Shown here: in pieces, positions 4,529 through 12,325 of the stretch
Numbering within the stretch: the first letter of the stretch is position 1
How the letters are laid out: every line of letters starts with the position of its first letter
Source: Pirellulaceae bacterium
GTDB taxonomy: Bacteria > Planctomycetota > Planctomycetia > Pirellulales > Pirellulaceae
NCBI GenBank assembly: GCA_013002105.1
Contig: JABDKS010000522.1
Coordinates: 1-13,425 of the forward strand
DNA: 13,425 bases
Direction: 5' to 3'
Position numbers and translations under genes: made by a program
Notes under the pieces: generated by a model
Told to the model about the DNA's origin: nothing
The model's database searches: none
The model's input: the letters and a program-made list of their open reading frames with translations, nothing else

Positions 4529-7276
4529 CTAGCTGGCTGAATCGCTTGCGGACGTCCCAGTAATCGGTGCGTGCTTTGGCAGTTGAGCTTGGCTGCGTAA
4601 CATCGATGCGACCAGGGCTGTCCATCCGGTTTGATGGCTCGCTCCGAGTCCTTCGCCGGTGTCAGCATTGAAGTACTCGTAAAACAAAACGAGTTCTTTC
4701 CAATGCGGATCGTCCGCGTACACCGCTTCGCCGCCGTGGGCCGGTCGGTTGCCATCGTGGTCCGATTCAAAGATTGCGATCATCCGCCGCTCTAGCTCGC
4801 GAGCGACTTCCATCAGATTCATCTCGTTGCCAGAGCCGGTTGGGCATTCGACACGAAACGAGTCCCCGTAGTAGGCGTGATAGCGTTTCAGAGATTGGAT
4901 CAGCAAAAAATTGGTGGGAAACCAGATCGGCCCTCGCCAATTACTGTTGCCGCCGAACATTGCGGTTTCGCTTTCACCGGGCACATAGTGGACTTCGTTG
5001 ATCTGTCCGCCGAAGTCAAAAACGAACGGTTTATCGCGATGTGCAGCCGACATGCTGCGGATGCCGTAGGGCGACAAAAATTCGTTCTCGTCCAACATCA
5101 CCGCCAACAATCGTCGGAAACGATGCTCTGATGGAATTGCCAGTAGACGGAGCGCTTTTGGCTCATCGCCGGTGCCCTGGCACTCCATGTACGTCATGTG
5201 TTTGCTGAGGTCCCCGCGGTTGTCCAAGAACCACTGCATCCGGCGTTTGAAACCCGGCAGCTTGTCGATGATTTCGTCTTCCAGCAGGACCCCGGTCATC
5301 AACGGCAGCAGTCCCACCAGCGAACGGACTCGCATTGGCACGGATTGTTCGTCGACAAACAGATGGTCGTAGTAGAACCCGTCTTCTTCGTCCCACAGTC
5401 CACTGCCATCCATCGAATTCATGGCTTCGGCGATCGCAACGTAGTGTTCAAAGAATTTGCTGGCCATATCTCCGTAAGCTTCATTGCCATCGGCCAGTTC
5501 GATCGCAATTCGCAGCATGTTGCCACAGTAAAACGCCATCCAAGACGTTCCATCGGCTTGTTCCAAGTGACCGCGTGGGAGCGGTTTGCTGCGGTCGAAC
5601 ACGCCAATGTTGTCCAGCCCCAAAAATCCACCGGCAAAAATGTTCTTTCCACGAGGGTCTTTGCGATTGACCCACCACGTGAAATTGATCAGTAGCTTTT
5701 GGAACGCTTTCGCCAGGAACAACCGGTCCCGTTCTCCCGGTGGACCGCTGGCTTTGTAGACCTGCCAGACACCCCAGGCGTGCACCGGTGGATTGACATC
5801 ACTGAGGTGCCATTCGTACGCGGGGATCTGTCCGCTGGGGTGCATGTACCACTCGCGTAAAAACAAAATCATTTGGTCCTTGGCGAACTGATTGTCCAAT
5901 TGCGCCATCGGCACCATATGAAACGCCAAATCCCAGGCGGCGTACCAAGGGTACTCCCATTTGTCCGGCATCGAGATCACATCTCGGTTGAACAGATGCA
6001 TCCAATCGCTGTTGCGACCCGACTTGCGAGCGTCGCTCGTTGTCGGTCCGCTGGGGTCGCCATTGATCCACGTGGCGACCGCGTAGTGGTAAAACTGCTT
6101 GGTCCACAACAGACCGGCGTACGCTTGCCGCATGATTTCCTGTCGTTGCGGCGTGAGTGACTTGGGAATTCGAGTTTCGTAATACTCGTCCGCGTCGGCG
6201 ATACGATCTTGGAGCGTTTGGTCAAAGGATGGACCGAACGCTTTTTCAGCAAATTGTTTTGGCTCGCCTTCGCATTCGTTGGCAATAAACGATTCCGATT
6301 TGTGCGTCAGTCGCAAGCGCACGACGACCGACTCGCCGGCACCGATCTTTTGGAATCCGTAGGCGGCGCACTTCGTCCCCCGTTGTTTTGGATTGACCGC
6401 CTTGGTGTGACCCTGCACGACGTAATCGTGAAACGCGTCCTTGTAAAAATCCGATTCACTTGGCAAGTCCGGGTGTCGGTCGGCATTGGTTTCGTTGTCG
6501 GTAAACAACCAGGCCCAATCGTCGGACGTCTGCATCTTGTCACAGGCAAACCAAAACTCTTGGAGCGACTCGTGATGACTACGCACGACATCGTCAACCA
6601 ACCGCATCGAAGGACGCGTGGTGCAGCCTTCGTCGGTGCATTGCCAGGTCCATGTGTTTCGAAAATACAGTTGCGGCAGCAGATGTAAGACCGCCGGTGT
6701 CGGACCGCGATTGGTGACGGTGATTTGAATCAGCAAATCATTCGGGCTGGCCTTGGCGTATTCGGCCTGAACATCAAAATAACGTGATTCGTCAAACGCA
6801 TCGGAATCGGAAAGCTCGTATTCCTCTTCGTCACGCCCGCGCTGGCTACTGATTGTGACTAGGTCTTCGTAGGGATAACGACTTTGGGGATACTTGTACA
6901 AACCTCGCATGTAGCTATGCGTCGGTGTGCTATCGAGGTAGTAGTAGCACTCTTTGACATCTTCGCCGTGATTGCCTTCGGGACCGGTCACGCCAAAAAG
7001 GCGTTCCTTGAGGATCGGATCACGTGTGTTCCATAAGGCCAGGGAAAAACAGAGCCGGCATTCCCGGTCTGACACACCCAATAGTCCGTCTTCGCCCCAG
7101 CGGTACGCGCGGCTGCGGGCGTGATCGTGTGGAAAGTAACTCCACGTCGCATCGCCACCTTCGCTGTAATCCTCGCGGACCGTTCCCCATTGGCGTTCGG
7201 AGAGGTATGGCCCCCAACGCTGCCAATTCTCAATCCGCTTCTTGCTTTGTATGAGACGTTGGTCTTCGGCAGTCAT
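4529..7276 (-). CDS. MGH1-type glycoside hydrolase (GH63-like, (alpha/alpha)6 barrel)
   Basis: This 915-residue protein belongs to the large bacterial proteins with an MGH1-like / GH63 C-terminal glycosidase domain, related to mannosylglycerate hydrolase and glucosidase I. Residues 19-120 carry the family's N-terminal signature (QRWGPYLSERQWGTVREDYS, FPHDHARSRAYRWGEDG, LWNTRDPILKERLFG). A beta-rich domain follows (about 165-330). The catalytic helical barrel (about 380-890) shows WTKQFYHYA, PWYAAWDLAFH with a likely acid D449, GLWDEEDGFYYD (626-637), GGNSNWRGPIWFPTN (775-789), and HQTGWTALVA near the end. There is no signal peptide, so it is probably cytoplasmic, acting on an alpha-glucoside or alpha-mannoside; the substrate is unknown. 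An ATG at 7342 would add 22 Pro/Ser-rich residues; I chose 7276 because family similarity begins at MTAEDQRL. It lies downstream of pgk on the same strand. Confidence 0.9.
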   Translation of the reverse strand: MTAEDQRLIQSKKRIENWQRWGPYLSERQWGTVREDYSEGGDATWSYFPHDHARSRAYRWGEDGLLGVSDRECRLCFSLALWNTRDPILKERLFGVTGPEGNHGEDVKECYYYLDSTPTHSYMRGLYKYPQSRYPYEDLVTISSQRGRDEEEYELSDSDAFDESRYFDVQAEYAKASPNDLLIQITVTNRGPTPAVLHLLPQLYFRNTWTWQCTDEGCTTRPSMRLVDDVVRSHHESLQEFWFACDKMQTSDDWAWLFTDNETNADRHPDLPSESDFYKDAFHDYVVQGHTKAVNPKQRGTKCAAYGFQKIGAGESVVVRLRLTHKSESFIANECEGEPKQFAEKAFGPSFDQTLQDRIADADEYYETRIPKSLTPQRQEIMRQAYAGLLWTKQFYHYAVATWINGDPSGPTTSDARKSGRNSDWMHLFNRDVISMPDKWEYPWYAAWDLAFHMVPMAQLDNQFAKDQMILFLREWYMHPSGQIPAYEWHLSDVNPPVHAWGVWQVYKASGPPGERDRLFLAKAFQKLLINFTWWVNRKDPRGKNIFAGGFLGLDNIGVFDRSKPLPRGHLEQADGTSWMAFYCGNMLRIAIELADGNEAYGDMASKFFEHYVAIAEAMNSMDGSGLWDEEDGFYYDHLFVDEQSVPMRVRSLVGLLPLMTGVLLEDEIIDKLPGFKRRMQWFLDNRGDLSKHMTYMECQGTGDEPKALRLLAIPSEHRFRRLLAVMLDENEFLSPYGIRSMSAAHRDKPFVFDFGGQINEVHYVPGESETAMFGGNSNWRGPIWFPTNFLLIQSLKRYHAYYGDSFRVECPTGSGNEMNLMEVARELERRMIAIFESDHDGNRPAHGGEAVYADDPHWKELVLFYEYFNADTGEGLGASHQTGWTALVASMLRSQAQLPKHAPITGTSASDSAS

Positions 7277-7452
7277 TGTGCTCAACCATGGGGTACGAAG
7301 TTGCTGCGAAGTCGGTCTGGGTGACGGGAATGTATCGCACATTCACGCGTGGATGATACCGAGATCCGTTCGGCTCGATCGATAGTCACGGCTGAACTGG
7401 AGCCCCGATATCAATCGTCCACTGATGTCGGTGCGCCAGAACCGTCAATTCC

Positions 7453-8637
7453 TCACGCGTTGTCCAGCAGGTCGACCGCTGCGAACGCTTTGCCCTCCAG
7501 CATGGCTAAACTGGCGCCACCGCCGGTGCTGACGTGGCTGACTTGATCGGCAAATCCGAGTTGGTCGACCGCTGCGGCGCTGTCACCACCGCCAATGATG
7601 CTGGTTGAGTCGCTGTCGGCAACCGCCTGAGCAACCGCTTTCGTGCCTTCGTCGAACGGCGGCATTTCGAACACGCCCATGGGTCCGTTCCAGACGACTG
7701 TTTTGGCATCCGCGATGATGGCGGCATATTTTTTTGATGTCTCCGGGCCGATGTCCAGACCTTCCCAACCATCGGGGATTTCGCCGGTGGTGACGATTTT
7801 TTTGTTGCATCCACTGCTGAAATCATCTCCGCAGTGGGTGTCGACAGGCAGGTGCAGTTTATCGCCACCCTGTTTGATTAATTCTTTGGCCAAGTCGACT
7901 TTGTCCTTTTCGACCAGACTGTCACCGATCGAACCACCTTGGGCGAGCGAAAACGTGTAGGCCATTGCGCCTCCGATCAGCACGGCATCGCATACGCCCA
8001 ACAGATTATCGATCACGCTGATCTTGTCGCTGACTTTGGCACCACCGAGGATGGCGACAAAGGGGCGGCCGGGATTTTCGATCGCTTCACTGAGATACTT
8101 GATCTCTTTGGCAACCAGATGACCGACCACGCGTGGTTTGCCTTCCATCGCTTGGGGTACCGCGACCATCGAAGCGTCTTTGCGGTGGCACGTTCCAAAC
8201 GCGTCATTGCAGTAGGCGTCGGCCATCGAAGCAAGTTTGCCGGCGAATTCCGCGCTGCCACCTTTTTCGCCCGCGTTGAACCGTAGATTCTCCAGCACCA
8301 AGACGTCGCCGTCACCCAAACTGGCAGCCTTGGTCGATGCATCGTCACCAACGGTGTCCGAAGCAAACGAAACCGGTTTGCCAAGTAATTCGCCCAATCG
8401 CTCTGCGGCCGGCGCAAGGCTGAATTTCGGATCCGCTTTGCCCTCGGGACGTCCCAGGTGGCTCATCAAAATCAATCGCCCGCCGCGATCAATCACGCTC
8501 TTGATACTTGGCAACGCCATGCGGATGCGTCGGTCGTCGGTGATCGATCGTTGGTCGTCCAACGGGACATTGAAGTCGACTCGCATCAGTACGGTCTTGC
8601 TAGCAACGTCTATTTCGTCAATCGTTTTTTTGGCCAT
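7453..8637 (-). CDS. pgk: Phosphoglycerate kinase
   Basis: This 394-residue protein is the glycolytic enzyme that transfers phosphate from 1,3-bisphosphoglycerate to ADP, in the cytoplasm. The length is normal for bacteria. Substrate-side motifs are RVDFNVPLD (19-27), SHLGRP (59-64), VLVLENLRF, and DAFGTCHR. Nucleotide-side motifs are [19 protein letters not shown] and the glycine-rich GGGDSAAAV near the C-terminus. The frame extends 30 codons upstream (to 8727), but those residues are unlike the family, and [11 protein letters not shown] is a typical PGK start. The start has no Shine-Dalgarno on its own strand; a GGAGG beside it lies on the opposite strand. It is divergent from the secreted-protein gene and upstream of the glycosidase, with a gap of 176 bp. 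No other glycolytic gene is near. Confidence 0.97.
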   Translation of the reverse strand: MAKKTIDEIDVASKTVLMRVDFNVPLDDQRSITDDRRIRMALPSIKSVIDRGGRLILMSHLGRPEGKADPKFSLAPAAERLGELLGKPVSFASDTVGDDASTKAASLGDGDVLVLENLRFNAGEKGGSAEFAGKLASMADAYCNDAFGTCHRKDASMVAVPQAMEGKPRVVGHLVAKEIKYLSEAIENPGRPFVAILGGAKVSDKISVIDNLLGVCDAVLIGGAMAYTFSLAQGGSIGDSLVEKDKVDLAKELIKQGGDKLHLPVDTHCGDDFSSGCNKKIVTTGEIPDGWEGLDIGPETSKKYAAIIADAKTVVWNGPMGVFEMPPFDEGTKAVAQAVADSDSTSIIGGGDSAAAVDQLGFADQVSHVSTGGGASLAMLEGKAFAAVDLLDNA

Positions 8638-8886
8638 GGAATTGCTATCGTCAGGAGGTTTACTGCTGGTGAGAGAGCGATTATCGAAAATCCGGGCCAA
8701 GTGTCGAGTCCCTGGCAAAAGCAGCAATTTACCGGTGTTGGCAGCAAGCCTGTTTCCCGACCCGTGTTTTGTTCAACAAAGGTTCATTCAATCGCCGAAA
8801 CCATACCCATGCGCCCTCGACGGCTGAACGTTGATGGAATTGCGCTCCGTGGTGGTGGACCACGGTCATCAGAATGGGGGACGCCG

Positions 8887-9774
8887 GTGGCGGGCGGTTG
8901 GATCAAAACGATCTTTCGTGGTTTTGCAACCACGATTCTGTTGGCGTTGCTCTTCGCAACGCTCAACCCGCTGGCGCATGCCGCCGAACCCAAATCACGA
9001 AGCAATCCTTTCTCCGGATTGAGCAGTTCGGCGCAGCGCAAAGAGGTGCTCCGAAGTCTGCCGTTGAATCGGCTGACACCTGCGGCACGCGAGCGAATCA
9101 CGGATATCGCGAATTCACCCACTATCTACCGGCGGCTGCCCACCCAAGCAATCGAGTGCGATTGCGACATGTTTCTGTTTTTGACTCGAAAACCAGAAGC
9201 GCTAGTGGGGATCTGGGAATTGATGGGCATCACACAAGTGCAATCCCAACGCACCGGGCCCTATCAACTCGAAGCCGTCGACGGCGCAGGAACCACGTGC
9301 AAAGTCGATTTGATCTACGGCGATTCCAACCTACACATCTTCGTCGCCGACGGCAGTTACGACGGAAAAATGGTTCCCAAACCGATCCGCGGTGAAGGTG
9401 TTTTCGTGATGCGGAGCAGCTACGGGAAAACCGTCTCGGGCCAACCGACGGTAACTGGCACGATCGACTGCTTTGTGAAGTTTGACAATTTGGGTGCCGA
9501 TCTGGTCGCTCGAACACTCAGTGGTGTGATCGGTCGATCGGCCGATAATAACTTCATCGAAACCGCTCGATTTGTCGGTCAAGTCTCGCATGCGTCGGCA
9601 CAGAATCCACCCGCGATGATTGATGTCGCCCAACGTTTGCCGCAAGTGGACGAAGTCACCAAAAAACAGTTTGCCGACGTGATCTCGACGGTCGCCCGTC
9701 GTGCCGAAGCGACCGATCGAGTGGATCCAGCATCGCAAACTGTGACTCGACGCATGACACGCCGCACACAGTAG
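8887..9774 (+). CDS. Secreted protein of unknown function (planctomycete type)
   Basis: I do not recognise a named family. Starting at the GTG, the protein has 295 residues and opens with a clear Sec signal peptide: a short basic n-region (GGWIKTIFRG), a hydrophobic core (FATTILLALLFATL) and an AHA-A cleavage site before EPKS. The mature part begins with a helical, basic region (SSSAQRKEVLRSLPLNRLTPAARERI), then a beta-rich domain with the distinctive segments IECDCDMFLFLTRKPEALV, GIWELMGIT, YGDSNLHIFVADGSYDGKMV and GEGVFVMRSSYG. The C-terminus is polar and basic. The reading frame is open back to 8458, but upstream codons overlap pgk. An ATG at 8809 would add 26 residues before the signal peptide. 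I prefer 8887 because GGGGGA lies 5 nt before it and the n-region is then normal. It probably acts in the periplasm or paryphoplasm. Confidence 0.82.
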   Translation: MAGGWIKTIFRGFATTILLALLFATLNPLAHAAEPKSRSNPFSGLSSSAQRKEVLRSLPLNRLTPAARERITDIANSPTIYRRLPTQAIECDCDMFLFLTRKPEALVGIWELMGITQVQSQRTGPYQLEAVDGAGTTCKVDLIYGDSNLHIFVADGSYDGKMVPKPIRGEGVFVMRSSYGKTVSGQPTVTGTIDCFVKFDNLGADLVARTLSGVIGRSADNNFIETARFVGQVSHASAQNPPAMIDVAQRLPQVDEVTKKQFADVISTVARRAEATDRVDPASQTVTRRMTRRTQ

Positions 9775-9804
9775 CAAGAGTGCGTGGCGTTGCCGACAGA
9801 CCGC

Positions 9805-10626
9805 TCACGTCTGGTTGATCCAGTGATGCAGCGTCTGAATATGTTGTGGTGTCGTCCCACAGCAACCTCCGATCAGTGTCGCGCCAGCATCCATCCATTG
9901 CTTTGCAAATTGCAAGTATTTGCCCGATGCCCCTTGCATCGCATCCCAACCGACTTTGTCAGCGGGGTCACCGGCATTCGCGTAGGCTCCGATCGGAATC
10001 GTCAGATTTTCATCGGCGATCGCCTGGACGAAACGCAATGTGTCGGTCGCCGGCGTGCAGTTGACCAGCACGGCGGCTGCTCCGGCATCGGCCGCCCGCC
10101 GTGCACCGTCGGCCATTTGTGCGGGGGTCAGTAAATCCGCGTTTGGTCCGGCGGTGAAGGCGATCCAAGTTTCTATTTCCGTCTCGACTGCTTCAGCCAC
10201 CGCGATCAACGCCTCGTCGACATTCGGAAAGGTTTCGCATAGCAGTAAGTCGCAATCTGCATCCGCCAACACTTGTGCCAACTCGCGATGTTCATCGCGA
10301 GGATCGTCGGGCGATAGGTCGGGACGGTAGCAGTCGGCCAGCGGAGCAATGCTGCCGGCAACGCGGTGACCGACCGGGACCGCTTGGCGGGCAATGTTAA
10401 CGGCCATGCGTGCCATCGATTCCCATTGGCCACCCAATGTTCGACGTTTGGTGCGAAACGTATTGGCACAATGCACTGTTGCACCCGCATTGGCGTAGTC
10501 GCGGTGAATCTGCAGAATCACGTCCGGAGCCGAACGAATCGCTTCAGCACTCCAAGCCGGGGTGTCGGTGGGGACAGATCGAGCAGCAAGCTGGGTCCCG
10601 AGCGGTCCGTCCAACAGAGTGATCAT
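9805..10626 (-). CDS. Homocysteine S-methyltransferase family protein
   Basis: This 273-residue single-domain zinc enzyme should transfer a methyl group to homocysteine to give methionine, as in the MmuM family (donors S-methylmethionine or S-adenosylmethionine) or the N-terminal domain of MetH or BhmT. The three zinc-binding cysteines are present: C190 in LVNCTP, and C255/C256 in GGCCGTTP. LLDGPLGTQL at the start, TVHCANTF (50-57) and LLCETFPNVDEAL (128-140) fit the barrel. No cobalamin or pterin domain follows, so it is not a complete MetH. The methyl donor cannot be told. The start ATG overlaps the stop of the upstream gene (ATGA, 10626-10623), so translation is probably coupled to it. Confidence 0.92.
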   Translation of the reverse strand: MITLLDGPLGTQLAARSVPTDTPAWSAEAIRSAPDVILQIHRDYANAGATVHCANTFRTKRRTLGGQWESMARMAVNIARQAVPVGHRVAGSIAPLADCYRPDLSPDDPRDEHRELAQVLADADCDLLLCETFPNVDEALIAVAEAVETEIETWIAFTAGPNADLLTPAQMADGARRAADAGAAAVLVNCTPATDTLRFVQAIADENLTIPIGAYANAGDPADKVGWDAMQGASGKYLQFAKQWMDAGATLIGGCCGTTPQHIQTLHHWINQT

Positions 10627-11540
10627 GGGCGTCGAGATTTCTCGATTGCCTCGTTCATGTCAGCGCTCAGCTTTGCAAGCTGCTCTTGGGTGTATGTCGG
10701 CAAGGCAGCTGACGCGGCAAGTTGCACCGTCCAGGCAACCGATTTTCCTGGTGGCAGGTCTTCGAGTGCGAAGGCATTGGCCGAGGGGAATCCGAGGGTG
10801 AATTCATTTCCGTCGACGTGAATGTTCCGCTGTTCCCGCGTGCCCAACGCAACCAGCCGAAGTGGTTCGCTGGCCGGACGCAAATTGCCGGACGCATCTT
10901 TGGTCAGCAACCAAACCATCAATGCACCCTGCCCCGTTTTGCCGTCGATCCAAATCATGTGCCGCGTAACGTAATGGCGATGCTTGCCGCCGCGCAGCAT
11001 GATTGCCGGTACGTCGAAGACTTGAAGTGTCGAAGATCGTACTACGCTGCGAACATTTGACAGTTGCGATTCGTTCTCGCTGAGCATCCGTCGCTGAATG
11101 AATCCTAAGCCCGCGCCGAGTGTTTTTGCGGTATCGGACGTGACGACCGTCAGTTGGCCTTTGATCGGGACACTGTAACCGACGGCGACTTCACGCAGTC
11201 GATATTCATCGTTCTGGTTTTGTGGCGGCGTGATGGTTGCCAATATCGTCAAAGTCAGTGCGGTTGCGGCGCTCTGGATGCCGGCAGACAGCTTGTCGAT
11301 ATCACCACTGGCAATTTTCGGCTTGGCCAACAGCACCACCTGATTGAAACGCACTGGGCGCGAATTAGCTACGTCCGTCGCGTCAGCGTTGCCTACAGGG
11401 AGCCGAATTCCCGCCGGTAAAGTCGGTAACGGTCTGTTGGTCGAAGCCGTCGGCAACGTTTGTCCGCCAGCGGCACATGGATACAACGACATCAGTGCCG
11501 CAGCAACAAATGCGATAGACTTGCAACAATTGCGACGCAT
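10623..11540 (-). CDS. Secreted protein of unknown function
   Basis: I do not recognise a family. The 305-residue product starts with a signal peptide (MRRNCCKSIAFVAAALMSLY, cleavage near CAAGG-Q). There is no good lipobox, so it is probably soluble. The mature protein has a Pro-rich start, an alternating hydrophobic domain with ITPPQNQNDEYRLREVAVGY, then GAGLGFIQRRMLSENESQLSNVR, HYVTRHMIWIDGKTGQGALMVWLL, and a final helix (QEQLAKLSADMNEAIEKSR). The MIWIDGKTG…WLL segment suggests a beta-sheet domain. It is the first gene of a two-gene unit with the homocysteine methyltransferase, joined by ATGA; a functional link is not obvious. It is divergent from the ABC ATPase, with 79 bp between start codons for both promoters. 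The gene itself is secure and the function unknown. Confidence 0.85.
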   Translation of the reverse strand: MRRNCCKSIAFVAAALMSLYPCAAGGQTLPTASTNRPLPTLPAGIRLPVGNADATDVANSRPVRFNQVVLLAKPKIASGDIDKLSAGIQSAATALTLTILATITPPQNQNDEYRLREVAVGYSVPIKGQLTVVTSDTAKTLGAGLGFIQRRMLSENESQLSNVRSVVRSSTLQVFDVPAIMLRGGKHRHYVTRHMIWIDGKTGQGALMVWLLTKDASGNLRPASEPLRLVALGTREQRNIHVDGNEFTLGFPSANAFALEDLPPGKSVAWTVQLAASAALPTYTQEQLAKLSADMNEAIEKSRRP

Positions 11541-11619
11541 CGACCTGCCGGGGTTGGCGTGATTAGACGCGCAGTATGAGACACGCGGTTGGATTCATAA
11601 CAGGATTCTAGAATTAAGC

Positions 11620-12300
11620 ATGACGAAAGCAAGCCAAAGTGCAACTCCAATCATCTCCCTGGTCGATGTCTGCAAGCATTACCGCGATGGGGACGTGCAG
11701 GCGCTTGATGGTGTTTCGATGGAAATTTTACCTGGCGAATTTCTATCCGTAATGGGGCCCAGCGGCAGTGGAAAGTCGACCCTTTTGAACGTGGTCGGCG
11801 CGCTCGATCGCCCCACCTCCGGTACCGTGTCATTTCGCGGACAAACGATTGATCGACAGACCAATCTGGATCGATTGCGATCACATGAAATCGGTTTTGT
11901 ATTTCAGTCCTTTTATTTATTGCCCAACTTGACCGCCCGTGAGAACGTTCAGATTCCGATGTTCCAGAGCGATCGATCGCTCGGTGAGCGAGTTGGCGAA
12001 GCGGAGCGGTTGTTGTCTCTGGTTAGTTTGCAAGATCGTATGGATCATTTGCCGAAGCAACTTTCCAACGGGCAGCGGCAACGCGTTGCGATTGCTCGGT
12101 CACTGGCCAATGGTCCATCACTTGTTCTGGCAGATGAACCAACCGGGGCGCTCGATAGCGAAAGCGGTGTCGAAGTGATGGAGCTGTTCAAGATGTTAAA
12201 CGACTCGCGGCAGACAACGTTGGTGATCGTGACACACGACCCGGCGATTGCCGAAAAAACGAAACGAACCGTTTGCCTAAGGGACGGTCGGTTGGTCTAG
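11620..12300 (+). CDS. ABC transporter ATP-binding protein (LolD/MacB/FtsE type)
   Basis: This 226-residue nucleotide-binding subunit of an ABC transporter belongs to the LolD/MacB/FtsE-like group, which powers lipoprotein release, efflux or other mechanotransmission complexes at the inner membrane. All ATPase motifs are visible: Walker A GPSGSGKST (46-54), Q96 in the Q-loop VFQSFYLLPNLTARENV (family-typical), signature LSNGQRQRVAIARSL (148-162; the usual LSGGQ has Asn instead of Gly), Walker B LVLADEPTGALD (168-179), and switch His H206 in VTHD. The ALD and LADEPTGALD wording favours this group. No FtsX/MacB-like permease lies next to it: the following gene is convergent, 25 bp away. The partner must be encoded elsewhere or outside the window. 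The ATG is preceded by a weak site; no better start exists. Confidence 0.93.
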   Translation: MTKASQSATPIISLVDVCKHYRDGDVQALDGVSMEILPGEFLSVMGPSGSGKSTLLNVVGALDRPTSGTVSFRGQTIDRQTNLDRLRSHEIGFVFQSFYLLPNLTARENVQIPMFQSDRSLGERVGEAERLLSLVSLQDRMDHLPKQLSNGQRQRVAIARSLANGPSLVLADEPTGALDSESGVEVMELFKMLNDSRQTTLVIVTHDPAIAEKTKRTVCLRDGRLV

Positions 12301-12325
12301 TTCCCGTTGGATGATGCGGCGGTCG

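Noticed and set aside
5198..5695. A 165-codon plus-strand frame
   Set aside because: It is antisense to the glycoside hydrolase barrel domain, a codon-bias shadow without motifs.
6209..6688. A 159-codon plus-strand frame
   Set aside because: It is antisense to the glycoside hydrolase's beta-rich domain, with no start signal or recognisable domain.
8653..8827. A GGAGG at about 8653 on the plus strand followed by a GTG frame of about 53 codons
   Set aside because: The spacing is plausible, but the product is featureless and overlaps the divergent promoter region; probably chance.
8458..8886. An N-terminal extension of the secreted protein back into pgk
   Set aside because: The extension is antisense to pgk codons and would bury the signal peptide more than 140 residues inside the protein.
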